Below are positions 15,152-23,809 of a stretch of DNA of 45,520 nt, piece by piece (position 1 is the stretch's first letter; every line of letters begins with the position of its first letter). The notes beneath the pieces were generated by a model. That model was not told where the DNA came from. It did not search any database and saw nothing but the letters and a program-made list of their open reading frames with translations. The stretch lies in assembly GCA_016183235.1 (NCBI GenBank), contig JACPFA010000038.1, positions 1-45,520 of the forward strand, read 5' to 3'. Position numbers and translations under genes: made by a program. Source of the stretch: Deltaproteobacteria bacterium (GTDB lineage: Bacteria; UBA10199; DSSB01; JACPFA01).

Positions 15152-15572
15152 ATTTTTTTCAAATGAAGAAAAAGAAAAAATTATTTCGGCTATTCAAACC
15201 GCTGAAAAAAACACTTCGGGAGAAATTCGTGTTCACCTGGTAAAACATTTAAAGGGAGATATTTTGGAAGAAGGGAAAAAGATCTTTGCACAGTTGGGTA
15301 TGACTAAAACAGCCCAACGCAATGGTATCCTTTTCTTACTAAGCCTCAAAGATCATCAGTTTGCCATTTTAGGCGATCAAGGCATTCACGATAAAGTTCA
15401 TGCCGAGTTTTGGCAAATAATTCGCAATGAATTAGAAGGTTATTTTAAACAAGGGTTGTTCTCAGATGGTTTAGTGGCTGGCATTTTAAAATGTGGAGAA
15501 GAGCTCAAGCGCTATTTCCCTTACCAATCAGGGGATAAGAATGAACTGCCAGATTCAATTTCTTCGAATTAA
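15138..15572 (+). CDS. TPM-domain protein, short cytosolic form
   Basis: A 144-residue protein with one TPM domain (FSNEEKEKIISAIQTAEKNT, SGEIRVHLVKHL, RNGILFLLSLKDHQFAILGD, DGLVAGILKCGEEL) and neither signal peptide nor membrane helix. The best start is GTG 15138, 14 bp inside the preceding gene. Its ribosome site GGAGGAGG (15125-15132) is part of the Gly codons of the upstream protein. The pairing of one anchored and one soluble TPM protein after LemA is seen in many bacteria. It ends in a 4-bp convergent overlap with the caspase/HEAT gene. Confidence 0.82.
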   Translation: MGVGKFFSNEEKEKIISAIQTAEKNTSGEIRVHLVKHLKGDILEEGKKIFAQLGMTKTAQRNGILFLLSLKDHQFAILGDQGIHDKVHAEFWQIIRNELEGYFKQGLFSDGLVAGILKCGEELKRYFPYQSGDKNELPDSISSN

Positions 15573-18500
15573 TTTAAGGCTAGGGCTGCCAATGCTTGGT
15601 TGGCTGCAAACCGGATTTGTGGGATGGGGTCTTTTGCATATTTTTGGAGAACTTTTTTAGTTTCTTGATCATGGCTATGGTAGGCAAGAAGGAGTTTTGT
15701 TAACTCAAGTGCCTCTCTTCTCACCGATGCACGGGGGTGCGTGCTGAATTGATCTGATATTTTAAGCCGCTGTTCGTCAGAGACCTCATGGGAAAGAACC
15801 GCGAAGCGAAGTGTATTTTTAACTAGGTCAAGATTTTGAGAAGTTAAGAATTTTTCAAGTCGGGCCCATAGTCCGCTTGGCAAATGAATATCAGAATGAT
15901 TGTAGGTCATTTTTTGTAGGAAATAAACGACAGCAGGGCTTAAGGTTTCTTCATTGAGCAACGGGATGATATGATTAACCATTTCTTGGGTCGTGCCTTG
16001 ACCAAAATTTTTAATAAGATCTGCCTTCAGAGAATGATCAGAGGACCGTTTAAGCATTGTAAAACAAATGACTGTTTCTTCGGACTGAGTATCTGGGGAT
16101 GAGGGCTTAAACCGTAAATACCGATATATCTTAGCGTCAAGGAAAACGGGGGTTTTTTTTACAAGAGCAGGATCTCTCAAAATTGGGTGTAATACGGCAT
16201 CTTTTTCAAATAGAGCTGCATCGAGTAACCATGATTGTACGGTCACATTTTGGGATTGCCAAGCTGCAATATAGAAGTCTTTTCTTTCTTCGGGCGGAGT
16301 ACTTGCCAATTGCAATTGGTAATAAGCTAGGGCTAATTGTGGATCAGTATTGGCATCGATGGTTAAAGGGAACATTTGGGTATAGGTTTTCCAACTTAGT
16401 TTTTGCCTACTACGTAAGGCTGTTTGTAAAATAAGAAGCCGATCGGATGTTTTATATTGATTCCAAACTGTCCGAGCATAAGCCACCATTTTTTCTGTAA
16501 GTTTTTGGGTGCCTATCTTTCGATGAGCCCTGTGTTCTTCCATCGTAGCAACTAGCATCCAACGTTCAACGATTGCCACTACACGCTCAACATCATCGAG
16601 AGGGATTTTTTTGAGAAAATCGTCTAATTGTTCCCCATTGTTCAACACAAGATAGTGACTCAAAAGTTCAGCAGCAATTTCAGGATTAGGTAGTACAGCT
16701 AATTCATCCCTTAAGTTTTTCAAAATGTAAATTCCTACAAATTCATCTTTCAAACCCTGAAATGCTTGATAACGAACTCCACCATCAGCATCGCCTTTTG
16801 CTACGGCTAACAGGAACTCTTGGGAGGGCTGGTCATAAGCCAAGGTCTTAGCGGCTGCCTTTCGCACATGAATCCGGTCATGAATCAACAGCTCTTGCAG
16901 CCGAGTTCGCAGTGGTTCGCTTAAAGGCCCTCGTAAAGACGTCATGACTCTTGTAACCACCATCTCATCTTCATGTTCTAGCAGTGGGTCTAGAAGATTT
17001 TTATAACGTTCATAAGAACCAACGGGGAGTTTACTTAAGAGTAAAGTTAATGATGCAACAGGAATCTTGCCACCCTCAAACCAGGCCACCATTTCTTCCC
17101 AGCTGGGGGGTCTTGGGGACCAACTCAAGAGCGTTAATGCCTTTGCCCTGCCTTCTTCATGCGGCCCTACCATTTGTTGTTTAATCATTTTATCAAGCTT
17201 AGGGGAAGCTTGCTTTAGAACCTTTTGTGCTTCTTCATATCCTAGATTGAGAAATTCAGAAATAAGTACAAACATAGCTTGGGTTTTGAGGGGAGGAAGT
17301 TTTTGCATAACTTCATCAAACAAATGGGTTGCTTCAACACTAATTTTTCTTAGACGAAAGAGGGCTTTAATGGCGACCGCCTGCTGTTCATCACTAGATG
17401 AACGGAGAAATTGGGCAATGGTCTTAAATAATATTTTATCGCCTTGTTTTAAGACAGAAATTAATTTTGAAAGATCTGTGCGAGAAGAGGGATTACCAAG
17501 TTCTTTTGCAAGATCAACCCGAAAATAAGATTGGCTTCTCCACTCTGCAAATGATTCTAGAGCAACTAAGCGTATGCCAGGATCGCCGGAATGCAAGGCC
17601 TGAAGAAAGGCTTTTATTTGAGGGGCCGCTACAAGACTATGAAATTTAGGTAAGGCATAATATTCAAGCCCAGTCTGGGCAAGACCGCGTAATGCCCCAA
17701 CCACCGACTCACGCGGACCTTTTTTAGCTACTTCTTGCAAAAGTAGGGGCAAGGTGTCTAACTCTCGTTTTGCATAATGCCCCACGAGTTCAAGCTGTAA
17801 GCCCCTTGCTGCAGGTTCAGCCCATAAGGGAAGCGCAATTAATTGTGGAGCCAAATCATAGCTTAAGTCAAAATCTTCAGGCATGGCTAATAGTTTGCGA
17901 GCATCGTTGACAAAGGATTCAGGATTTTTTGTATTCAAAATTCCAAACCACAGCGGGAGTTTGGTTAAGACCTTTTCTCCATAGCGGTTCAAATATTGCA
18001 GAGTGAATGGGGTTGGAATTCCATCTTGTAAGAAGAGATGCTCGGCCAATCTTTTGTTAGTTATTTCAGGATTAAATGTTTCTCCAAAGTGGCGACTAAA
18101 TTCTTGTTGTAATTCTTCTAATGTAGCTAATTTGCGACGAACCTGTAAAACTTTGTTTCCTTCCATGTAAATAAGGATGGGCAACGATTGAGAAGAGATC
18201 GATTTATCATTCAATTGCTGCCCCACTTTGGCTGCTAAGGCTTCATCCGTGGTCCAGGAGTTATAGACCTTATAAATTGGAATAGTTGAACCTAGAGTTA
18301 CCTGAAAATTATCAAACTCTTGGGCTAATTGCTTACAAGCGCCACAACCAGGATCGGAAAGCATCAACAATTTTCTACCAGGGGCATCAATAGCCGCTGT
18401 TACGTCGGTAGCATCATGCAAGGGAATGGCCGAGCGACGGTAAGAACCTCGTAACCCTAAGAGATTTTCTTCGTTGTAATGTTGTAGGGCATAAAGAAAA

Positions 18501-19447
18501 GGCTCTCGCAAGGAAAGGATATCGGGTCTACCATCCAGATCAATCAACCGGTTAGCCGCCTCACGCCAATAGGGGATAAATCGCCCACATTGGGTGGTTT
18601 TTGTATCGGAAATAGGGGCTTGGGCTTCTAAATATTTAGAACCAACCAAGGTTTCTTCTAGGATTTGCGGGACAGGGCCACTAAAGCAGGGGTCAGCCAC
18701 AAACACAACCCCCATGACGGGTAAGCCCTTAAGTTGTTGAGCCAAACGTTTAACGCTATAATGTTGCCCCTGTGGAAAAATTAATTGCGGATCATCACCT
18801 TTTAAATCGCCATGACCGGTCCAATAAACCACCAATAGATCTTTAGGCCCAGCCTTGGCAGTAAGCTCGGCCATAGCGCTATCAACACCTTCTTGGCTTG
18901 CAGCAAAATAGCTACCACCCGCTAAAACAGGGGCAGAAGGCCCTACGAGGATTGTATTTTCCCAAGCCGTTCCAAAAAAACGCCAAGTCAGGGCCATTTC
19001 ATCAGCATTTGTTTGGTGAACTTTGTCTTGTTCATCTCCGTTAATATTTAAATGCCAAAGTTTTTCATGAGGTGGAAGATCTAGTGTTGCTTCAACGACA
19101 TCTTTACCGGAGGCGTGTTGGCCTTTCCAAATTTGATAATCTTCGTTCATCCCAAACTTGCGTGCATAAAATGAAATATCATCGGGGTAGCCTTGAGGGA
19201 GTTTTTCAAATTTTTCTTGGGTAACATTCTTGAGTTGAGCAGCGATGGAATCAGAATAAAATAAAGTCAGATAGGCACGAACTTCTTCGTTCGAATAAAC
19301 TTTATTTTTTGTGTAAAAATGATCGGCTTGTAAAACAGCTTCTATTTCTGCTTCGCTGATCTCAGCGGGCTTGCCATCTTCCCTAGCCAGGGTTTCGACA
19401 AATTCACGCAAATATTCATAACGAACAAAAAGAGCTTTCCCACCCAT
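15569..19447 (-). CDS. Caspase-like / thioredoxin-like / HEAT-repeat protein
   Basis: A 1292-residue protein with no signal peptide. Residues ~135-300 look like a clan CD (caspase/legumain-like) peptidase: a strand ending in LLVVYWTGHGD (His212) and VVFVADPCFSG (Cys254), spaced as in the His-Cys dyad. Residues ~355-455 resemble a thioredoxin fold with LSDPGCGACKQL (Cys368/Cys371) and a later LPILIY cis-Pro strand. From ~530 to the end, short helical pairs (for example VRYQAFQGLKDE, VRKAAAKTLAYD, IRFAANQALAAL) indicate HEAT repeats. A scaffold-sensing protease is a reasonable guess. ATG 19447 has no clear Shine-Dalgarno; a TTG lies three codons upstream. The exported-protein gene upstream is on the same strand. 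Confidence 0.75.
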   Translation of the reverse strand: MGGKALFVRYEYLREFVETLAREDGKPAEISEAEIEAVLQADHFYTKNKVYSNEEVRAYLTLFYSDSIAAQLKNVTQEKFEKLPQGYPDDISFYARKFGMNEDYQIWKGQHASGKDVVEATLDLPPHEKLWHLNINGDEQDKVHQTNADEMALTWRFFGTAWENTILVGPSAPVLAGGSYFAASQEGVDSAMAELTAKAGPKDLLVVYWTGHGDLKGDDPQLIFPQGQHYSVKRLAQQLKGLPVMGVVFVADPCFSGPVPQILEETLVGSKYLEAQAPISDTKTTQCGRFIPYWREAANRLIDLDGRPDILSLREPFLYALQHYNEENLLGLRGSYRRSAIPLHDATDVTAAIDAPGRKLLMLSDPGCGACKQLAQEFDNFQVTLGSTIPIYKVYNSWTTDEALAAKVGQQLNDKSISSQSLPILIYMEGNKVLQVRRKLATLEELQQEFSRHFGETFNPEITNKRLAEHLFLQDGIPTPFTLQYLNRYGEKVLTKLPLWFGILNTKNPESFVNDARKLLAMPEDFDLSYDLAPQLIALPLWAEPAARGLQLELVGHYAKRELDTLPLLLQEVAKKGPRESVVGALRGLAQTGLEYYALPKFHSLVAAPQIKAFLQALHSGDPGIRLVALESFAEWRSQSYFRVDLAKELGNPSSRTDLSKLISVLKQGDKILFKTIAQFLRSSSDEQQAVAIKALFRLRKISVEATHLFDEVMQKLPPLKTQAMFVLISEFLNLGYEEAQKVLKQASPKLDKMIKQQMVGPHEEGRAKALTLLSWSPRPPSWEEMVAWFEGGKIPVASLTLLLSKLPVGSYERYKNLLDPLLEHEDEMVVTRVMTSLRGPLSEPLRTRLQELLIHDRIHVRKAAAKTLAYDQPSQEFLLAVAKGDADGGVRYQAFQGLKDEFVGIYILKNLRDELAVLPNPEIAAELLSHYLVLNNGEQLDDFLKKIPLDDVERVVAIVERWMLVATMEEHRAHRKIGTQKLTEKMVAYARTVWNQYKTSDRLLILQTALRSRQKLSWKTYTQMFPLTIDANTDPQLALAYYQLQLASTPPEERKDFYIAAWQSQNVTVQSWLLDAALFEKDAVLHPILRDPALVKKTPVFLDAKIYRYLRFKPSSPDTQSEETVICFTMLKRSSDHSLKADLIKNFGQGTTQEMVNHIIPLLNEETLSPAVVYFLQKMTYNHSDIHLPSGLWARLEKFLTSQNLDLVKNTLRFAVLSHEVSDEQRLKISDQFSTHPRASVRREALELTKLLLAYHSHDQETKKVLQKYAKDPIPQIRFAANQALAALALN

Positions 19448-19481
19448 GATAAGCAATATTCGTAAAAACTAATTTTTAGTT

Positions 19482-19516
19482 GTGTAAAATTTGTATTTCT
19501 ATAAAACATTTTACAC
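19482..19516. promoter_or_regulatory. Inverted repeat upstream of the caspase/HEAT gene
   Basis: GTGTAAAAT and ATTTTACAC are perfect 9-bp arms 17 bp apart, 35 bp upstream of the start codon. No T-run follows on either strand, so it looks like an operator rather than a terminator. Confidence 0.5.
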
Positions 19517-19538
19517 CTATTATTTTTTTGGATGGTTT

Positions 19539-19994
19539 TTAGTTTAGTGGAGAGTAGGGTTTGTCTAAACTAATTTCGATAGATTCTGTGGGTGGGGCAA
19601 AGGCGTTGATGACTTGGTAGCCAATGCGGCTTTTATTTTGGGCATCGGTGTGTTCAACCAGAATAATGACATCTTTAAATTGAGTTTCAAAAAATAATTG
19701 AAAACTGCTGGGTTTGTTTAAAGTCGTTTGGGCTAAAGGTGCCGTGCCTTGAACGGGGCACAGCCCGCTGGCACAAGCAGTAGTTAATAAGGCTGAAACT
19801 TTAAAGTCACCGTTTTCATAATCTTTGAATAGAACTTTGCCGCTGATAGCCACACTGACAGGGTGCGGCGCGACCGTTTGAGAAACTACGGGTTCATCTT
19901 TTTTGTCTTTTTCGACTTCAATAACGCAAAACTTAGATCCCGTTGTAACCAAAAAGATATAGGCCAAACTGGCTAATAAAAAACGACCCTTCAT
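19539..19994 (-). CDS. Exported small protein, beta-sandwich-like
   Basis: I cannot name this 151-residue protein. An N-terminal hydrophobic segment (MKGRFLLASLAYIFLVTTG) indicates export or anchoring; the following SKFC is not a proper lipobox. After a charged linker (EVEKDKKDE) the rest alternates hydrophobic strands (VSVAISGKVLF, FKVSALLTTAC, FQLFFETQFKDVIILVEHTD) in the manner of a transthyretin/CarboxypepD_reg-like domain. Cys residues in TTACASGLCPV could form a disulfide. It lies just upstream of, and on the same strand as, the caspase/HEAT gene, so the two may be co-expressed. Confidence 0.6.
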   Translation of the reverse strand: MKGRFLLASLAYIFLVTTGSKFCVIEVEKDKKDEPVVSQTVAPHPVSVAISGKVLFKDYENGDFKVSALLTTACASGLCPVQGTAPLAQTTLNKPSSFQLFFETQFKDVIILVEHTDAQNKSRIGYQVINAFAPPTESIEISLDKPYSPLN

Positions 19995-20061
19995 ACCCTA
20001 ATTATCGTAACTCCTTGAAAAAAGGTTGCTATTTTAATAATTTTCTCTCTCATTAGTGATT

Positions 20062-21003
20062 ATGAATAAAACGGCTATCATATGGAACGAAAAATTTTTG
20101 CAACATGATACGGGCCTTGGGCATCCCGAAAGACCTGCCCGCTTGCAGGCTATTCATGAGGTATTGCAAGGGTATGGGAAAACCCTGGCTTGGCTTACCC
20201 CTGTTTTAGGGGCTAGAGTTGATATTGCTAGGGTTCATACCCAAACTCATGTTGAACAAGTTGAGTCTACCCAACAACGACCTCAATCTTATTTAGACCC
20301 CGATACGGTTACAAGCCAACAGAGTTGGGAGGCGGCCTTATTTGCCGTTGGCAGCACAATCGATGGTTGCCAAAGAGTGCTCGATGGAGAATTTGAGCAT
20401 GCCTTTGCCTTGGTGCGCCCACCTGGCCATCATGCTGAAACAGACCACGCCATGGGGTTTTGTCTCTTTAATAATATTGCGATTGCTGCAGCTCACTTAA
20501 TCGCGAGTCAGCATTTAAAAAAAATAGCGATCATTGATTTTGATGTGCACCATGGTAATGGCACCCAACATTCGTTTTATGATCGGGATGATATTTTTTA
20601 TGTTAGCACTCATCAATATCCTTTTTATCCAGGGACGGGATCGGCAAATGAAAAGGGAACCGGAGCTGGTGCAGGGTACACCCTTAACCTACCCATGGCA
20701 GCTGGGGCAGGGGATGAAGAATATAAAATGGCCTTTCAAAATAAAATTATTCCTACGCTTCAAACTTATCAACCAGAAATGATCTTAGTCTCAGCCGGTT
20801 ACGATGCGCATCGTTTAGATCCTTTGGCGAATATCAATTTAACGAAAGCAGGTTTTTATTCCATTGTTGCAATGATTCACCAACTCGCTCTTGATTGTTG
20901 CCAAGGGAAACAAGTCTATGTATTAGAAGGCGGGTATAGTTTGGAAGGTCTTAAAGAAGGGGTTCAGGCAACTTTAGATGTATTAACCAAAAAAAATATT
21001 TAA
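20062..21003 (+). CDS. Histone deacetylase-family (HDAC/AcuC-like) deacetylase
   Basis: A zinc-dependent class II HDAC-like deacetylase of 313 residues. Motifs: TGLGHPERPARL, VRPPGHHAE (active-site His pair), FCLFNNIAIAA, IIDFDVHHGNGTQ (Asp and His zinc ligands), STHQYPFYPGTG, SAGYDAHRLDP (second Asp ligand) and VLEGGYSLEGL. Bacterial members act on acetylated proteins, polyamines or other amides; the substrate cannot be read here. ATG 20062 is preferred over GTG 20056. The ribosome site is weak. Confidence 0.93.
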   Translation: MNKTAIIWNEKFLQHDTGLGHPERPARLQAIHEVLQGYGKTLAWLTPVLGARVDIARVHTQTHVEQVESTQQRPQSYLDPDTVTSQQSWEAALFAVGSTIDGCQRVLDGEFEHAFALVRPPGHHAETDHAMGFCLFNNIAIAAAHLIASQHLKKIAIIDFDVHHGNGTQHSFYDRDDIFYVSTHQYPFYPGTGSANEKGTGAGAGYTLNLPMAAGAGDEEYKMAFQNKIIPTLQTYQPEMILVSAGYDAHRLDPLANINLTKAGFYSIVAMIHQLALDCCQGKQVYVLEGGYSLEGLKEGVQATLDVLTKKNI

Positions 21004-21011
21004 TGGGGACC

Positions 21012-21147
21012 TCTAAAAACGACCCATCTGCAGAGCCTGTCCAGAGCGTAAGCGAAGGATTGCCCGCAAAGCCGCGATCCTCACGTATTTCCATATACGC
21101 TCCGGTCGCGTCTTTGCGGGCGCCTTGCATCTGGGCCCTTTTTAGAT
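21012..21147. repeat. Large inverted repeat between HDAC and cyclophilin genes
   Basis: The outer arms (CTAAAAACGACCCATCTGCA and the complement of GCATCTGGGCCCTTTTTAG) pair with some mismatches. An inner stem, GCCCGCAAAG with CTTTGCGGGC, is perfect. The unit fills the intergenic gap up to the cyclophilin ribosome site. Confidence 0.75.
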
Positions 21148-21174
21148 GCTAGTTTGCCGCCCAAGGAGAACGTT

Positions 21175-21678
21175 ATGACTCAATCCCGACCCAAAGTTTC
21201 AGAACCCAAAATTTCAACCGTTGAACCCAATAAAAAATATTTTGCCACCCTATCAACCGAGAAGGGGGATATTAAAGTTGAACTCTATGCTCAAGATGCG
21301 CCCCTTTCGGTAACCAATTTTATTCAGTTAGCCAAGGCGGGTTATTATGACGATCTCACTTTTCATCGGGTAGAACCGGGTTTTGTTGTTCAAGGTGGAG
21401 ATCCTTTAGGCAATGGCACGGGCGGGCCGGGTTACACGGTGCTTGCTGAAATTAAACGCAAACACCTGCAAGGGGCCTTGGCCTGGGCACGTACGGGCGA
21501 TCAAGTTAACCCAGAACGGCGATCGAGTGGTTCACAATTTTACATCACCTTAAAAGCCACCTCTTTTCTAGATGGCGCCTATACGGTGTTTGGTCAGACC
21601 ATCGAAGGTTTTGAGGTCGTCGAAAAGATTCAACGAGGCGATAAAATTCTAAAAGTTAAAATAGAAGAGGGTGCTTAA
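21175..21678 (+). CDS. Cyclophilin-type peptidyl-prolyl cis-trans isomerase
   Basis: A 167-residue cyclophilin. The core is complete: ATLSTEKGDIKVELY, APLSVTNFIQLAKAGYYD, LTFHRVEPGFVVQGGDPLGN (catalytic Arg in FHR), RSSGSQFYI and VFGQTIEGFEVVEKI. There is no signal peptide, so it works in the cytosol. ATG 21175 follows AAGGAGA (21163-21169); a longer frame from 21154 would start inside the palindromic repeat. Confidence 0.94.
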   Translation: MTQSRPKVSEPKISTVEPNKKYFATLSTEKGDIKVELYAQDAPLSVTNFIQLAKAGYYDDLTFHRVEPGFVVQGGDPLGNGTGGPGYTVLAEIKRKHLQGALAWARTGDQVNPERRSSGSQFYITLKATSFLDGAYTVFGQTIEGFEVVEKIQRGDKILKVKIEEGA

Positions 21679-21862
21679 GCCATTTAGCAACCTTTTGGGT
21701 TTTAGGCCGAAATAATTCTTGTCCAAAACAGTGTACAAATCAAAGAGGTTATTTAAATCAAAGGGTTATTTGATTTGACAGGTCCTAGATCTTTTGTTAC
21801 TTCCTGACTAAATATTCATTCAAACAGGACCTGAATCATTCGCCAAATGATAGGAGAAAGCT

Positions 21863-22621
21863 ATGAGAAGCCAATGGGTTGTACTTTGCCTTTGTTTATC
21901 CCTGCTTATACCTAGTTCTGGTTATGCCTTTGTGGGTGACCTGATTAGTAATGAAGACGCCCTTGTGGTAGAAGATGAGTTTCAAATTCCCAGTGGTGAT
22001 GTCATTGAAGTTCCTGTTTTAGAAGTAGAGCCTTTAAAACAAAAACCGGTTTTTGATAAAGTTACAACGAGCGCCTCACTTTTCTTCTATAAAGACGGTA
22101 ATGAGATTGTCCCGGTGGTTGACACCTCCACCTTTTTCAAAGATTTTCGTGCATTGAGCATGTGGCCTTTACAAGGGATTGTGACGAGTCAATATGGGGT
22201 GCGACGTGGTGGGAAAAAAGTCGTTGCTACTAAAGGCAAAAGGCGGGTCAAACTTTTTTATTCTCGCCACCATGCTGGCGTTGATATTGCGGCTCCGATT
22301 GGTTCGCCTATCGTATCACCGAGTGAGGCCGTGGTTGCTTTTGTGGGTCTCAAAGGTGGTTATGGTAAGACGGTCATTTTAGATCATGGCAAGGGTGTTA
22401 CCACTCTTTACGGCCATAATTCAGAAATCTATGTTGATGCTGGAGAAAAAGTGAAAGCCGGCGAACTCATTTCTCGCGTTGGCATGACCGGTCATAGCAC
22501 AGGCCCTCATCTTCATTTTGAAATTCGTCAGGGTGGCAAGGCCGTTAATCCTATGAATTATATCAAAGGATTGCCAGTGCCCGAGGAATCTATCCGAACA
22601 GCTCAATACAAAACCTACTAA
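21863..22621 (+). CDS. M23-family (LytM) peptidoglycan peptidase
   Basis: A secreted 252-residue zinc peptidase. Signal peptide: MRSQWVVLCLCLSLLIPSSG with cleavage near GYAF. The M23 domain runs from about residue 125 to 240 with the zinc ligands in HHAGVDIAAP (HxGxD) and HLHFEIR, and a second catalytic His in YGHNSEIYV. The other features (GSPIVSPSEAVVAFVG, GYGKTVILDHG) are standard. It should cleave peptidoglycan cross-links or activate an amidase. The 184-bp gap before it has AT-rich sequence without a clear element. Confidence 0.93.
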   Translation: MRSQWVVLCLCLSLLIPSSGYAFVGDLISNEDALVVEDEFQIPSGDVIEVPVLEVEPLKQKPVFDKVTTSASLFFYKDGNEIVPVVDTSTFFKDFRALSMWPLQGIVTSQYGVRRGGKKVVATKGKRRVKLFYSRHHAGVDIAAPIGSPIVSPSEAVVAFVGLKGGYGKTVILDHGKGVTTLYGHNSEIYVDAGEKVKAGELISRVGMTGHSTGPHLHFEIRQGGKAVNPMNYIKGLPVPEESIRTAQYKTY

Positions 22622-22625
22622 AATA

Positions 22626-22817
22626 TTATTCCGTTGGGGTTGAAGGGGTGATGTCGTCGTCAAGCTCTTGCGGGTTAATTTCTAAAACGTTACCTTGTTC
22701 GTCAACAAGGCCTTTCAGGTAAGCTTCGATTTGGTTGGGTGCTAACAGCCCGGTAGATACTAATTTGTCTCGAACTCGCACATCAAATTCTTTTTCTTTG
22801 GTTTTATAAATCAACAT
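22626..22817 (-). CDS. Small conserved-looking hypothetical protein (63 aa)
   Basis: ATG 22817 is preceded by AGGAGA at a usable distance. The product (MLIYKTKEKEFDVRVRDKL, then LLAPNQIEAYLKGLVDE, ending in an acidic Thr/Pro-rich tail) has a helix-turn-helix-like central part (RDKLVSTGLLAPNQIEAYL) but no motif I can name. It lies 52 bp downstream of the DisA-like gene on the same strand and may share its transcript. Confidence 0.6.
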   Translation of the reverse strand: MLIYKTKEKEFDVRVRDKLVSTGLLAPNQIEAYLKGLVDEQGNVLEINPQELDDDITPSTPTE

Positions 22818-22839
22818 AATTAATTTTTCTCCTTATGCT

Positions 22840-22871
22840 ATGGATCCTCCGCCTTCGCGGAGGATGACATT
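22840..22871. repeat. Short GTCAT-type hairpin
   Basis: ATCCTCCGCCTTCGCGGAGGAT is the core of this REP-like hairpin, bounded by ATGG and GACAT. It separates the small gene from the DisA-like gene. Confidence 0.75.
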
Positions 22872-23733
22872 ATGGACGTTCGATTTCGAGGAGTGATTTA
22901 CCTTCTTTAAATACTCGGATATTTCCTGTGGATTCGCTAATAACGATGGCAAGAGCGTTTGTCAAGGCCGTTATCCCAGCCGCCGCCACATGTCGACTGC
23001 CCAAACCAATTTGCACCTCGGTATTAGACCCTGAGGCCCCCAAGTAACGACCTGCGGTTACCAAGGTGCCATCTTCTGCAATAATAAAAGCACCGTCTAA
23101 TGCACTAAATTCACGGATCGTTTCTTGTAAATCAGGGTTGAGAATATTGCAGTCTTTGGCTTCATAACCTTTGAAGGGGTTAATGATAAGCTGTTTACTC
23201 AAGGTCAAAACTTTTTCATGATCGCCCACGACAAAAATAGTGCCGACTCTTTTCCCTTCGCGGCCTTTAGCGGCCAATTCCATCGCTAAATTAAGTAATC
23301 TTTCTACAATGGCTGGATTGACCGTTTTAGAAAGCCCCAAGACCTGTTTGCTGCTAATGCCTTCATATTCTTTGCCGATTTCAAAATATAAGATTCGGTC
23401 AAACAGTTTATTTTCATGGTTTCCCGCCACAAAAACAACTTTATCTCCATTTTTGATAAGATTGGTAAAGATGGCATAAGCCAGGGCAACATTAACCAAA
23501 CCCGTTCGACCCAAATTGACCCTTGGCAAGGTAACCACGTGAGAAAATTTCTTTTGAATGACTTCAAGCTCTGGGCCTTGAGCCTCGCTAACCACCACCA
23601 ATTGAAAACCGCCTGTCTTTTCGGGAGGGGTATAGTCACCTAAAACGTCAAGATGAATAAAGACAAAGCCAGCTTTGATTGATTTGGCAATGTCAAAACT
23701 GTTTTTCAAAATGACTTTGTTGATGAGTTTCAT
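22870..23733 (-). CDS. DisA_N-domain protein (putative diadenylate cyclase) with altered RHR motif
   Basis: A 287-residue protein without membrane helices. The C-terminal ~110 residues are a DisA_N/DAC domain: LDGAFIIAEDGTLV (DGA motif), GLGSRHVAAAGIT in place of the usual GTRHRAA, and ALAIVISESTGNIRVF. DAC domains make c-di-AMP from two ATP. Here the second Arg of RHR is Val, so activity is uncertain. The N-terminal ~180 residues (KLINKVILKNSFDIAKSIKA, VVFVAGNHENKLFDRI, VGTIFVVGDHEKVL) show an alpha/beta pattern; VGTIFVVGDHEKVL is typical of the segment before some soluble DAC domains. Known relatives often act beside potassium or osmolyte control; nothing nearby shows that. Confidence 0.8.
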   Translation of the reverse strand: MKLINKVILKNSFDIAKSIKAGFVFIHLDVLGDYTPPEKTGGFQLVVVSEAQGPELEVIQKKFSHVVTLPRVNLGRTGLVNVALAYAIFTNLIKNGDKVVFVAGNHENKLFDRILYFEIGKEYEGISSKQVLGLSKTVNPAIVERLLNLAMELAAKGREGKRVGTIFVVGDHEKVLTLSKQLIINPFKGYEAKDCNILNPDLQETIREFSALDGAFIIAEDGTLVTAGRYLGASGSNTEVQIGLGSRHVAAAGITALTNALAIVISESTGNIRVFKEGKSLLEIERP

Positions 23734-23758
23734 ATCAATTCAATCTAGATTGCTTGAC

Positions 23759-23800
23759 CATCATGGATCCCGGATAAAGTCCGGGATGACACGGGTTCGC
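23759..23800. repeat. Short GTCAT-type hairpin
   Basis: ATCCCGGATAAAGTCCGGGAT forms a short-loop hairpin next to partial TTCGCAATGACAC sequence. It lies between gdhA and the DisA-like gene. Confidence 0.75.
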
Positions 23801-23809
23801 AATGACACA

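Noticed and set aside
14905-15162. Pro-rich minus-strand ORF
   Set aside because: It is the reverse of the Gly-rich codons of the TPM protein.
20056-21003. Naming the HDAC-like gene acuC
   Set aside because: No acetoin genes are near and bacterial HDAC-like enzymes have many substrates.
21790-21850. FadR-type operator before the M23 peptidase gene
   Set aside because: ATTCATTCA and TGAATCATTC half-sites occur but do not form the TGAATGA-N4-TCATTCA arrangement.
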